From NCBI GenBank assembly GCA_009602735.1, contig WELA01003918.1:1-64000 (forward strand): DNA of 64,000 nucleotides. The letters are read 5' to 3'. Positions 32,911-44,382 of this stretch are shown piece after piece; position 1 is the stretch's first letter; each line of letters starts with the position of its first letter. The stretch comes from Mesotaenium endlicherianum. Its lineage: Eukaryota > Streptophyta > Zygnematophyceae > Zygnematales > Mesotaeniaceae. The notes below the pieces were generated by a model. It was not told the DNA's origin, ran no database searches, and worked only from the letters and a program-made list of their open reading frames with translations. The position numbers and the translations under genes are program-made.

Positions 32911-33630
32911 TGTAATGAATCAGTATATTGGTTAATATAATATTCATTTAAATATAACAGTTAATAAGTTCAGCCTGCTGAACTCTAGTTAATAATCAGT
33001 CTGCTAGACTTTATATTTAATATCAATTTAATAACTCAGTCGGAAGCAGCAGGCTGAAGTCAGCTTAAGTCAGCTCGCTGACACATTCATTGACAGCCAG
33101 CTGACTTCCGTACTTGGTCGCAGCGAACTGCCTAGATATGCATCTAAGTGGGATATGCTAGATGAATAGCCAGATGACTTCCTTAGGATGAACGGCGATT
33201 CGGAATGATGGGAGATGGCGGTGGATTTGGTTAACCGAGGTCCTACCAGCGTGGTTAACTCCCGGGTAGGTGGTGCCATCGCACTTGCCGTTGAACAGTA
33301 AACTCATTCCATGTACATATGCTAGGTGTTGCTCCCGAGTTCGGCAATCGAAAACGAGGCCAACTCTCTTGTACAGCTTCTTGGGAGAGATTTGAATCCA
33401 AAACGAGAAGCCATTGATACGCATTGTCTTCTAGCCTTGCTTATGTATGAGTTTACTGAATGCATTATCGATGCTAGTTTACTTGCATTTGACTTGCGAA
33501 GTGTTGTCTACTGCTAGTGTGTTGTCCTTCGCTGTTTAATCTCTTTACAGCAAATACCGTAAAGATTACTTGCTGATATAAAGATCTTCATTAATTGTTA
33601 ATCGTCTATTTGGTAAGACAATTCATTTCA
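32911..33630 (+). repeat. 3' LTR of A
   Basis: 720 bp, same family as 23872-24574. Immediately followed by pol sequence of element B rather than by a target duplication. Confidence 0.9.
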
Positions 33631-34988
33631 CTTTGAGAGGTCTTGAAGTATGTTAAGTCCTGTGATTAGTGTCAGAGTAATGAGTCTAGGCACACACCAC
33701 CCGGGGGTCTCTTACAACCACTATCCATCCCAGCTGGACGCTGGGAAACAATATCCATGGACTAGGTGGTAACACTACCAAAAACTGCCAATGGGCACGA
33801 TTCCATACTGGTAGTAGTGGATAAACACTGACAAAAATGGTCAATTTCATCCCCACCACTGTCAAAGTAACTGCACTCGAAACTGCGAGACAGTTCTACA
33901 ACCTTGTAGTATGCCAACATGGGTTCCCCTCTAATATCCTCTCAGTCGGAATTTCAAAATTTACCTTTGAGTTTTGGAGAGCTTTAATGAGGTTAATGGG
34001 AGTTAAACAGCTGCTCAGCACAGCCAACCACCCTCAAATTGATGGGCAAACTGAAAGAACTAATCGAGTTCTGCAAGAGTGTTGAGAGCATATATCAACA
34101 AAAAACAAGATAATTGGGATGACCTGTTGCCTCAAATTCTGCTTGCGGTCAACAGTGCGGTGCACGCGTCAACGAGAAAGACCCCTTTTGAACTCAGTCT
34201 GAGTAGAGTCCCTAAGTCTCCTTTAGACGTTCTAGGGGAGTCTTTAAATCACCCTGACGAGATTGACAATCCAGTTTCTCTCTAGTTAACTCAGGAGTTC
34301 GTTGACACATTGTCAGAAGTGCAGACAAACCTGCACACAGCTTAAGAAAATCAACAAAATCACACTAATCAACACCGTCGCGAGCTAACACTTTCTAAGG
34401 GCGATTTGGTCACGTTGCATTCTCAACACCTGTACCTGCCTGGTGTGGTCAAGAAAAAGCTTGGTCCGAACTAAGTAAGTCCATATTCAGTGGTGCGCCG
34501 TGTTGGTCAGAATGCTTACAAAATCCACATGTCAGCGGACTACAAGGGTCACCCAGTCTTTAATGTCTCTTTCCTGGAACCGTACATCAAAGGTGACACA
34601 CTGTTCACGGGTTGGTTACCTGTCCAATCGGGACCGGTCCCCGCTGTCAAGGAGGGTGACCCTGAGGAATATGAGATTGAGGAGATTTTAGACGCTCGCT
34701 CTGTTCGTCGATCAAACCATCAAATCTGACACACTGTTGACAGGTCGGTTACCTGTCCAACCGGGACCGGTCCCCGCTGTCGGGGAGGGTGACCCTCAGG
34801 AATGTGAGGTCAAGGAAATTTTAGACGCTCGCTCTGTCCGTCGATCATCTAAATATGTCATGGAGTACCTGGTCAGATGGAAGGGTTACGATGCCTCTGG
34901 GGACACTTCAGAACTTAAAGACCAGCTGACTAATGCCAAAGGGGCATTGAAACGGTTCCACCTTCGGGCGGCTGAGGCACCTCCCTAA
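33631..34988 (+). pseudogene. pol: Integrase and chromodomain region of B
   Basis: Matches A from its integrase zinc-site region to the end of the chromodomain (YLVRWKGYDASGDT near 34865-34910). It includes the same directly repeated segment of about 130 bp (34595-34727 and from 34728). Its middle, 34065-34908, differs from A by a single base that I could find, whereas both sides differ by about one base in ten. Confidence 0.85.
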
Positions 34989-35337
34989 TTGTCATTTCAG
35001 TAGACATGGGAAGGAAACAGGAGGTCCTGTCTCCATATAAGTTGGAGAGAAACGTGACAATTAATGACAGTTAGTGACAGTAGCGACAGGCAGCCCACCT
35101 TGAAATCAAGTTGGAGGGAGTGTGTTTTGTCTTGGGATCAGCCAGACACCTTTTTATATAACCATTCTCCACACTCAACCTGCGCTCACACTAACTTTTT
35201 CTCTCTGACTCCAGTCTCCTCTTATACTCACACACAAGGTATCACACACTTGAAACTCTCCGTACCACGTTCTTCTCTACAAGGGTACTCAATAGCGACA
35301 AAGTACCATGATTTCACTAAATGTATTGTGTTTATGA

Positions 35338-37493
35338 TTGAGCAGGATGACTCAGAGGTCAAAACTTAAGAGGAAGAGAAGAGCGGAAGAGGCACATGCA
35401 GAATACTTGCAATTCCGTGGCGACATCAAATCATCCTCCATCTCTGTAATGAATCAGTTTATTATTTATTTAATTAATTGCATGTATAAATACAACACTA
35501 AATATGTATTATGTCAATAAACTCACAGGCGCGAGTTCATTTAAATGAATGTATGTCGATGTAATACGAGTTTGCTTACTTTGTCAAAAAGGTCAGCAGG
35601 ATGACTCTTGTATCATAGTGTAGTTTGCTGACTTTGTTGAGAAGGTCAGCAAGATGACTTTTGTATCATAGTAAAGTTTGCTTAGATTTATATATCAGCT
35701 ATATATAGGGTGTAATATCAGCAAAATGACATATAGTTAGCTCGCTGGATAATAGTCAGTATACTTAGCTTCAGTACGCTGAGCGTAGATATATTCATTT
35801 AGATTATTATTTGTAGATTGGCACATGTGACCGTAGTATACTGAAAGTTGAAAGGTCGACTGAGATTCAGTAAATCGATGTCCTACCAGTGTGGTTAACT
35901 CCTGGGTAGGCTGAGCCGTCATTAGTCAATTGAACAATTAGGACTTCAGTCAACCGACCAATTAATATGGTCGTTATACCTAGATCCGTGGGTCCCAACT
36001 TAACGGGTTTCCCACGAAACGGCGCACCTTGCGCCGTGATCATCCAGGTGGTCACTAGGTACATAGCAAGCTGGGATCTCGTAGTCCCTCATTCTGGACA
36101 GTAGGCTTTACAGTCGGATTTCTACTTGCAAGTCATGTGTACACTTTTGGGTTCGTTCTAATGACCAGCCTTCACGGAAATTGACATGGCTGCTTTGTCT
36201 GCACTTCAAATGGAGCAAACTAGGACTTTTCGGAAAGGTATCGTCAAGATGCATCCGTTGCCGTTAAGTTTGCTCAATTTAGAGTAGTATTGGCAGAGTT
36301 ATGCCCTCTGACATGTTGGGGTCACACAGCGGACAGATTCCATGGTTTTGCACCTAAGTCAGTGGGATGTATTTTAGCTACTTTATGGTCATCTGAATGA
36401 GAGCGCCTTTGCTATTCAGTCCCCTGATGTTGTGTATGTGCTTCTACATGCTTGTATGCCTGGTAGGCAAGAGGCCATGAGTTTCTGAAGGAGAAGCTCT
36501 AGTCCTCAAGCTCGCCTCTTTCTTGTGCCTTGTATTAGTGTGCGACTATGGCACACTACGGTATGGTGAGTCAAGGGTTATAGATGAGTAAGGCGAAGAT
36601 CGCTCCCTGATTTCACTTGCTTCCACCTATCTCTGATCTTATATTTAAATAAAACATACTATTCTTGAATAAGCAAGATTCATTTCAATCTTCGCTCGGG
36701 AATCACAACGACTCCAAGAACAGCAGGAGGCACAGAAGAAGAAGGAGGAGGAGGAACAGGCCGGACTGAGGCAGGAAGAACTGGACAGAAAAGCTGCAGA
36801 GGAGGCCAAGTAGGCAGAGGAGGAGAGGCAAGCTGAGGAGAGGCGGAAGCAGCAGGCTGAAGAAGAACAGAAGCGAATCAGCAGCTACTGCTACACAGTG
36901 CTGGGCAAGGGCTTTGATCTACTGGAAGAGGCCTTCAAGTATGCCCAGAGAAGTCGCAGTGAGGCACAGCGAGACATCCTACTGAGAGAAGGGGAGACAT
37001 CTGAAAACTTTAACAAGTATATAGAGGTCAGTGCAGTCTCCTCCTCTACACGATTATGCCAGGATGGTAGCATATACGGTAAGAGAGTCCAAGGCAATGG
37101 CCCAAGTTAATGAAGCAGGAGCTGTATCGATTCCGAGTATCTGGGGGAAAGATAGGGTCATCCGGATAATCCCCATGGACGGGGACAGCTTTAAGGACTC
37201 TACATCCCATAACAAGTTCAAGGCCATGTATAATGTGATGGAGAGGAGCCGGGAATTCTTGGCGAGGGAAACCAGTCAGTTGGACTTGGCCGGGCACTGG
37301 TACCCTTGTACTCCGAAAAGGACAGACCCTGCCTCCTTCCAGACGCCCACCGATTGGCGGTGGATGACCATCAACATGAGAGACCAGCAAAATGACAAGG
37401 CCGGGGAGGAAGATTTCCTAATAGACCTACAGGGGAACATAGTGTTGCCTCCTCAAATTGCAGCTTGGGACCCAAGATTGGATGGAGTAAGAG
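35338..37493 (+). pseudogene. ORF3 region of B, first part
   Basis: Starts SRMTQRSKLKRKRRAEEAH, is interrupted by the family-B solo LTR (35445-36687), and continues with the EE-R-Q coiled coil, LGKGFDLLEEAFKYAQRS and AGHWYPCTPKRTDP. It then meets element C. A further part lies at 55179-55900. Confidence 0.75.
35445..36687 (+). repeat. Solo LTR of family B
   Basis: A 1243-bp LTR, TGTAATGAATCAGTTT...AAGATTCATTTCA, flanked by ATCTC (35440-35444) and ATCTT (36688-36692), a 5-bp target copy with one change. It shares both ends and a core (CCTACCAGTGTGGTTAACTC) with family-A LTRs. The LTR of D (38345-39023) is a shorter member. A small GC hairpin, CGGCGCACCTTGCGCCG, lies near 36020. Confidence 0.87.
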
Positions 37494-38211
37494 TGAAATA
37501 AATCGACTTACCAAATAGGCAATCAACAATAAATAAAGATCTTTATATCAGCAAGTAATCTTTATGGTAGTTCACGTTAACTGGTTAAACGGCAAAAGAC
37601 AACACACTAGCAGTGAACAATACTCGTAACTCAAATGCGAGTAAACTAGCATCAATAATGCAATCAGTAAACTCATACATAAGCAAGGTTAGAAGACAGT
37701 GCGTATCAATGGCTTCTCGTCTTGGATTCAAATCGCTCTCAGTAAGCTGTACAAGAGAGTTGGCCTCGTTTCCGAATGCCGAACTCGAGAGCAATCCTAG
37801 CATATGTACATGGAATGAGTTTACTGTTCAACGGCAAGTGCGATGGCACCGCCTACCCGGGAGTTAACCACGTTGGTAGGACCTCGATTGACCAAATCCA
37901 CCGCCATCTCCCATCATCCCGTATCTCCATCCATCCTAAGGATGTCATCTGGCCATTCATCTAGCACACCACACTTAGATGCATATCTAGACAGTTCGCT
38001 GCTACCGAGTACGGAAGTCAGCTGGCTGTCAAAGAATGTGTCAGCAAGGCGATCTGAGTTGACTTAAGCCTGCTGCCCCCGGCTGAGTCATTAAACTGAT
38101 AGTAAATATAAAATCCAGCAGACTGATTATTAACTAAAGTTCAGCAGGCTGAACTTATTAATTGTTAAATTTAAATGAATATTATATCAACCAATATACT
38201 GATTCATTACA
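37494..38211 (-). repeat. 3' LTR of C
   Basis: Reverse family-A LTR. Inner side followed by the complement of AAGTTGGAAAGAT (PPT, 38212-38226) and of the CGAGGCGACAAC box. Confidence 0.9.
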
Positions 38212-38344
38212 ATCTTTCCAACTTAACATGTTGTCGCCTCGACAACACCGACACAGGGTACACGGGTTTTCCCAACTGCAATTACTGATCCCTCTTCCCT
38301 ACAGCGTGCTGTGGCCTCGGCCCTCTGCCCTTAGGAGGGAGATT

Positions 38345-39023
38345 TGTAATGAATCAGTTCATTATTTATTTAATTAATTGCATACATAAATATAACACTA
38401 AATAAGTAATATGTCAATATGCTCACATGTGCGAGTTCATCTAAATGTCATGTGTGCACTTTTGGGTTCGTTCTAATGACCAGCCTTCACGGAAATTAAC
38501 ATGGTTGCTTTGTCTGCGCTTCAAATGGGACGAACTAGAAATTTTTGGAACGATCTCGTCAAGATGCATCCGTTGCCGTTGAGTTTGCTCAATTTGGAGT
38601 AGTATTGACAGAGTTATGCCCTCTGATATTTCGGGGTCATACAGCGGACAGATTCCATGGTTTTTGCACCTAAGTCAGTGGGATGTGTTTGAGCTACTTT
38701 ATGGTCATCTGAATGAGAGCGCCTTTGCTATTCAGCCCCCTGATGTTGTGTATGTGCTTACACATGCTTGTATGCCTGGTAGGCAAGAGGTCAGGAGTTT
38801 CTAAAGGAGAAGCTCTAGTCCTCAAGCTCGCCTCTTTCTTGTGCCTCGTATTCATGTGCAACTATGGCACACTACGATAAGTAAGCATCAAGGGCTATAG
38901 ATGAGTAAACGAAATTCATTATAAGGGCGAAGACCGCTCCCAGATTTCACACGCTTCCACCTATCTCTGATCTTTTATATTTAAATGAAATATATTAATC
39001 TTGAATAAGCAAGATTCATTTCA
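38345..39023 (+). repeat. 5' LTR of D (family B, short form)
   Basis: Starts TGTAATGAATCAGTTC and ends GCAAGATTCATTTCA. Matches the ends of 35445-36687. Confidence 0.85.
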
Positions 39024-39024
39024 G

Positions 39025-39036
39025 TGGTATCGGAGC
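39025..39036 (+). other. Primer-binding site of D
   Basis: TGGTATCGGAGC one base after the LTR, identical to that of A. Confidence 0.85.
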
Positions 39037-39524
39037 TAAGTCCTTTCTTGAATGTCCGTGCTTGTCTTCTTTGTCTCATGAGGTAAATGTGTGAGGCTTA
39101 CTTTTGTGGTATGATGAGTCTAGGTGGAGCTTGGGAAGTGTATGATGTAGAGCATTGCACATCCTGTCCAGAATCCTTCCACTTGCTCACCTAGTGTGTC
39201 TCTTGGCTCAGTGTACTATGCGGCATGCTAACTTGACTTTCCTAGCCTCTTGTGTACAGTTACACGCAACGAGAAGCCTGAAGTGGAGGCTTGATGGAAG
39301 AGGTGTCTGCAAGCATCAAGGGCAGCCTCAAGGGAGTTACATCATAGCAAGCTGGATATGACTCATTTACCTCACTTGATCATAGTCGTTGTGTGTTGTT
39401 ATATGCAATCCACGGCTAGTATAGAGAGGGGTGTGCACTCCAGCGGTGCTAGAGGACTTGTTGGTCTATTGTGCTATCCTTTCGGGTTTAAGCTTGTTGC
39501 TTTGCAAGAGACGTACCTCTCTCA

Positions 39525-40410
39525 TTAGTTGTGTGGCAGTTCGGTTGAGGGAGCTTGGGTATGGCTGCATGTGTTGAGCGATTGAGACAGTGCGTGCACA
39601 CATGATTTACTAACTTAAGTTTCCAAGTATGGATTACGACAGGTTTTCGCCGCCACGGTCCAAGTGCACTACGTCGTCCACAAGCTTCAGCATGCTGCAA
39701 CNAGCTGCAACTTCTACGAGAAGAGGCTTCCACAGCAACAATGGCATCCTACAGATACCCTCTATTCCCAACCATGGCTGGAACATTGTGTGCTCCTCTC
39801 GTTTGCCACATTGACGTGGGCTGGAAGGTTTAGGGTATGTGCCTTGTGCTTGAATGCTATGTGTGAGACGGTGCTTTGGTGATACTTGATGGGATCGTTG
39901 GAGCTTGGGGTTTAAGCTTAAGATAAGTCTAGTCAGTGTGCAGAGGTTTTTGGATGCGGATCTTATGTGATTGCTGACTTAGGTTAAATCAGTCTGCTGG
40001 ATTATTTGATCTAATGTGGTTAAAGGGTTTAAGGCCTTGGGTTTATGAACGCAAGGACGTTCCTTTAACTCTCTTTAGTTCGCATGACTTATTAAAGGTT
40101 AAGTGTCCGAGAGCAGCCGCGATCAATGAGTACTTTGAGTGCTTGAGCTAAACGAGCTCTTGGTGTTGCCATGCTTGGTGCGTGACATGTCTTACTGTGG
40201 GATTGTGGCTCGTCATAGCTAGCGAGATAATCAGATAAGATGAGCATATCGAGACGTAGGTCTGTACGGTGTGTTGACTGACGTATGGAAAGTCAACGTG
40301 GATACTAGAGGGAGTTTGACTACTTGCCTTAGGTCCAGTTGGCTATTTGTTTTTGGATGCCACCTGTACACTCGGTCAAGTGTAAGGAGGTTTGTGTCTT
40401 CGTCATAGGG
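39525..40410 (+). repeat. Non-coding block shared with 62640-63512
   Basis: Shares many phrases in order, e.g. GCATGTGTTGAGC, CACAAGCTTCAGCA, GTCTGTACGGTGTGTTGACT and GACTACTTGCCTTAGGTCC. No coding signal. In the other copy it directly precedes an E-type LTR. Confidence 0.8.
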
Positions 40411-40589
40411 ACGATCTGGGCATATTAGCAGTGTGCTAAGTTTCTGCCGGCCTCGCAGCTAACTGAGCTCGCTAGAGGCGCATGCTAGGTAGCATGCAAG
40501 ATGCATTTGTATATGCGTCAGGTGCATGGAATTTGCATCCCGGGTGCTAGAGGTAGTGGATCGCCGTTAGCATACCGTAGAGCAGGTGT

Positions 40590-40775
40590 AAAATGGGCCC
40601 TGCTGTAATAGATTCACTATGCACACCTAAGTAAAGACAGAAGAGACCATCGACATTATAGACGTTCTCGCAATGCATGGCTTGAATGATCTTGTTCAGT
40701 CCGATGCACAAACATTCTTCTTGCTAGCTTGGGGTTACAGTGCGAAAGTCTTACCAGGGATCTATGCACGCTGTT
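40590..40775 (+). pseudogene. Relic of A-type gag/protease junction inside D
   Basis: Decayed similarity to A at about 26160-26340. Shared order includes GATTCACTATGCA, GAGACCATC, ATAGAC, CTTGTTC and CAGTGCGAAAGTC-like phrases. It shows that D descends from, or captured, part of an A-type element. Confidence 0.65.
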
Positions 40776-41575
40776 GTCATTGGCTTGCTAGGTGCTTGCT
40801 GCAATTACAATAGGTGCCATGTATGTGCCTTTAGAGAGGAACTCGATTTTGAGCTATACTGCGTTTGCCCATTGTCATTGGTTGAGTCTTTGTGATCCCA
40901 ATGTTTGCCTTACCCTCCCGGGAACTATGTAAGATGGAGTCATCAGATCTTGAGTAGACTGATGCAGCTAGGGTGTGGTGTTTGCCACGCGTAGCTTAAG
41001 CTCATTGAAGGCAACTTACACACTTGTTTGTTGTCTGTTCAACAGACTGAGACCAGCAAGCAGAGTGTGAAGCGATGGTGCATACAGGTCGAGAGAGGCC
41101 GAGGAGTTGGCATGCTGGACGCTGCCACGTGACGCTTCCCCACCTGCCCTCTGGGCAACTTCAGGCAGTAAGGCCTGAAGGAGGGAGTATCTTGAAACAT
41201 CAGAACTATGATACAGTTGGTTGTTTTTGGTCCCTCTTCTCTTTGATTGTTGACTCTCACCATTGGGTGGTTGTCATTTTGGTGTATGTCTTGCTAGGAA
41301 TGACCAGTATGAATCATTGTATGTAAGCATAGGTAGAGTCAGCTAACTGAGCTACTTCTTGGTATGGATAAACTTGCTAATAGGGCCGGTTGTCTTCATC
41401 TCATAGCAAGCTATCTACACTCTCAAATGGAGGGANAAATGGAGGGATGTAATGCGCTGGCTTGACTTTGGGTTATTCATGGATACAGCTTTGTGGTGAA
41501 AGGGTTTGAATGGCAGTACACTCTTCCCTATGCCACTCCGGTCATTGATCTAATTTTGAAAAATGGACTATGTTT

Positions 41576-41645
41576 TTTTGGGAGGGGGGGACTCTTTTTT
41601 TTTTTTTTTTNNNNNNNNNNNNNNNNNNTTTTTTTTTTTTTTTTA
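41576..41645. other. Poly-T tract with an 18-base assembly gap
   Basis: T-runs on both sides of 18 Ns (41611-41628). True length is unknown. Confidence 0.95.
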
Positions 41646-42789
41646 ATGCTTACTTGGGTGTTTGCACTTTGTGTCCTCTCTCGGTATTCCTTTGTTGATT
41701 CTCCTCCACCCACTCATACTTCCGCAATCCTCTGTGACTGCCACTCTGTGTGGTTCCTATGTGCGGAGTTGTAGGCACTTTTTTGTGTGCTTATGTGGTT
41801 AAAGCTGTCGGGTCGTCAGCTATTTAAGTTGGGGAGAGGGAGATGGGATGTGGGTTAGGAGTATTCAGTAAGCTGTGCTTACCTGCATACTCAGCACCAA
41901 GTGTATGTACTAATTGAGTCATACACTGCCACGTCCTATGTATGTACTGCATTAATAGCAGGAGCATCAGTGGCTGACTGGTGTAAACTGTGAGTTGCAG
42001 TACATTGTTGGAGCAAGCGTACGTACTAATTGAGTAAGTACATTGCCATAAGTGGGATTGGGTAGCAATGATGCATGGCACATCAGGGAACTGCTTGAGG
42101 TGACCAGCATATTGCTCAAAACCATATGTTTCTTTGAAGTTAGAGTGTTCTGAAAATGTGGTTAAATTTTAAATTTTCCATGGGCTCATTAACCTGATGT
42201 TACTCATCTTGTGAGGGCATTCAATGCCATCAAACCAGTTGGTCTCCCTTTTCCTTCAGTACGCTGAATGTTGAGCAGGTACCTAAGTCACAGGAAATTG
42301 CTTGTGAGGAGCTTTCAAGGTGGGAGCACGACAGGAGTTGAAGACCAAGAGAAGGAGAAAAGGCTTAGTTCAGTACGCTGAGCTTTAATAACATTCTTTC
42401 ATTGTTTGACCTCGAAAGGAGATTGTTTGATTTGGGTGTGGTGTGCATGTTGTGAGCTGCTCTATTGTGTTTTTCAACTGGAAGGACTATTGTGAGTATA
42501 GGTATGTCCATGCATGTCTTCAGTTATTGATTGTGAAGTCAGATGGTTGCTTGCATGACAGTTTGTTGTGATTTATTTTCACTTGCACTGGGTAGGTGAA
42601 TATATTACGCTCGTGTCTTGCTTGCTTGCTTTGCTTCACCTAGTTGACTGAAGTGTATTATTAAATAAAAGTATCATATGCTGAGTGTTGTCGAGGCGAC
42701 AATAATTTAAGTTGGGGAGATGATGCCCCTGGGGTCCTATGGTCAGGGGAGTCAGACCTCCTCCTGTCTTGGGGTCTTCTGAAGCCTGT

Positions 42790-44382
42790 CTAGGAGGGGG
42801 GCTCCGTGTAGGGACCCGGCGGAGAACGCAGTAACTGTGCTGTTTCCTCCTGCACGGTCTGATACTGAATGGAGGCAGCCTTCTCCTGGGCAGCCCTCAA
42901 ACTGACTTGTACATATACCGGCATCCCAGAAGGATGTTGCATGACATGAGCTAAAGGTACATGCCCTCTCTGCGAGGGAGATGCCGGCAGGCCTCTGGCT
43001 ATTTCTCTAGCAGCCCTCCTGTCTGCCCTGTCTGACTGGGTCTTCGTGCCTGGAGATGGGCTCTGTCCTCTGGCAATTCCCAGCCAAGTGATATCTTCCT
43101 CTTCAGCGAGTTGCTGCAGGGCCAACCCAGTCTTCTCCCTTACAGGGGATGTGGCAGGTGTCAGGATCACGGCGGGGCTAGTGTCCTCCTCCTCGCCTTC
43201 CTCCTCTTCTTCCTTTGACCCCTCCTCCTCTCCGTCCTCGGGTTCCTCTGAGACTGCTGGGGTCTCTTCTGTCAGCTGCTCCAGCTCTTCCCGAGAAAAA
43301 GAATATCCCACTGACCTTCCCCTTTTGGGTGCTGGTGGGGGCTGCTGAGTCTGGACCGCATACAGGTCCTTTTCCCCCTACTTGCTTGCCCATTTGGCAT
43401 AAGCGTGCTTCCCTTTAGAGAATGACTCTCGGGCCCTGCTCCTGTCCTCCTGCATTTCTTGGCTCATGCAGTCTTTTACTCCATCCAATCTTGGGTCCCA
43501 AGCCGCAATGTGAGGGGGCAATACTATGTTCCCCTTTAGGTTTGTCAGGAAATCCTCATCCGTCGCCCTGTCATTCTGCTGGTCCCTCATGTTGATGGTC
43601 ATCCACCGCCATTTGGTGGGCTTTTGGAAGAAGGCAGGGTCTGTCCTTTTAAGAGTACAAGGGTACCAGTGCCCTGCAAAGTCCAGCTGACTGGTTTCCC
43701 TGGCCAAAAATTCCGAGCTCCTTCTCTCCACCTCATTATACATGGCCTTGAACCTGTTATGAGATGTAGAGTCCTTGAAGCTGTCCGCGTCCATGGGCAT
43801 CATCCTGATGACCCTATCTTTCCCCCAGATACCAGGAATCGATACAGCCCCTGCTTTGTTCACTTGGGCCATTGCCTTCGCCTCTCTGACCGTATATCCT
43901 ACCATCCTGGCGTAATCATGGTAAAGGAGGAGCCCTGTGCAGACCTCTATATACTTGTCAAAGTTTTCGGATGTCTCCCCTTCCCTTTGGAGGATGTCCT
44001 TCTGCGACTCACTGCGACTTCTCTGAGCATACTTGAAGGCCTCCTCCAGTAGATCAAAGCCCTTGCCCAGCACTGTGTTGCGGTAGCTGCTGATTCTCCT
44101 CTGCTCTTCTTCAGCCTGCTGCTTCCGCCTCTCCTCAGCTTGCCTCTCCTCCTCTGCTTTCTTGACCTCCTCTGCAGCTTTTTTGTCCAGTTCTTCCTGC
44201 CTCAGTCTGGCTTGTTCCTCCTCCTCCTTCTTCTGCGCCTCCCGCTGTTGTTGGAGTCGTTGTGATTCCCGTGCGGAGATGGAGGATGATTTGATGTCGC
44301 CACGGAATTGCAAGTATTCTGCATGTGCCTCTTCCGCCCTTCTCTTCCTCTTGAGTTCCGACTTTTGAGTCATCCTGCTCAA
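42790..44382 (-). pseudogene. ORF3 region of C (extra ORF after pol)
   Basis: The clearest ORF3. The upstream frame of 334 residues (43378-44382) begins MSRMTQKSELKRKRRAEEAH. A coiled coil rich in E, R, K, Q and A spans about residues 45-105. A conserved globular-looking middle follows: LGKGFDLLEEAFKYAQRS, YARMVGYTVREAKAM, AGHWYPCTLKRTDP and WRWMTINMRDQQND. The lower frame (42790-43311) starts MGYSFSREELEQLTEE, has a long Glu-rich acidic tract and a Ser/Pro-rich tail with RADRRAAREIARG. No signal peptide, membrane span or enzyme motif is seen. Position after the chromodomain and same-strand orientation make it part of the element. Role unknown. Confidence 0.8.

Larger units (their letters stand above)
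23872..33630 (+). mobile_element. Ty3/gypsy chromovirus A with an extra ORF after pol
   Basis: A 9.8-kb plus-strand element with 703- and 720-bp LTRs (TGTAATGAATC...ATTCATTTCA), tRNA-Met-type PBS, gag, pol ending in a chromodomain, then a further coding region (ORF3) before the PPT. A reverse solo LTR of the same family sits inside ORF3. No matching target duplication joins the two outer flanks (GGCTG on the left, CTTTG on the right), so the right edge is probably rearranged. Broken in roughly ten places. The same organisation recurs in B and C, defining a lineage. Confidence 0.88.
33631..37493 (+). mobile_element. Element B, left part (A-type chromovirus)
   Basis: Starts inside integrase directly at the end of the LTR of A and continues through the chromodomain, the ORF3 leader and ORF3. 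It is then interrupted by element C (37494-55173). The flanking AAGAG (37489-37493 and 55174-55178) is the target duplication. The right part of B continues at 55179-56820. Its gag and front part of pol are not in the window. A solo LTR of family B sits within ORF3. Broken in several places. Confidence 0.85.
38345..42721 (+). mobile_element. Element D, non-autonomous LTR element inside C
   Basis: Plus-strand element with one visible LTR of family B (38345-39023), a tRNA-Met-type PBS, about 3.7 kb with no coherent coding, and an A-type PPT with its TCGAGGCGACAA box (about 42688-42721). ORF3 tail sequence of C lies on both sides (left up to 38344, right from 42722). Only one LTR is seen. The interior holds a relic of A-type gag/pro sequence and a block shared with 62640-63512. 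Probably mobilised by A-type enzymes. Confidence 0.75.

Noticed and set aside
36015-36040. GC hairpin in the family-B LTR as a terminator or ncRNA
   Set aside because: Six-base stem in one LTR only, with no further support.
38320-38350. Clean 5-bp target duplication for element D
   Set aside because: The left flank ends GAGATT and the right begins GATGCC. The overlap is too short to call, and only one LTR is present.
42790-44382. ORF3 as an envelope gene
   Set aside because: Its position fits env, but there is no signal peptide, membrane span, furin-type site or cysteine framework, and the protein is charged and coiled-coil.
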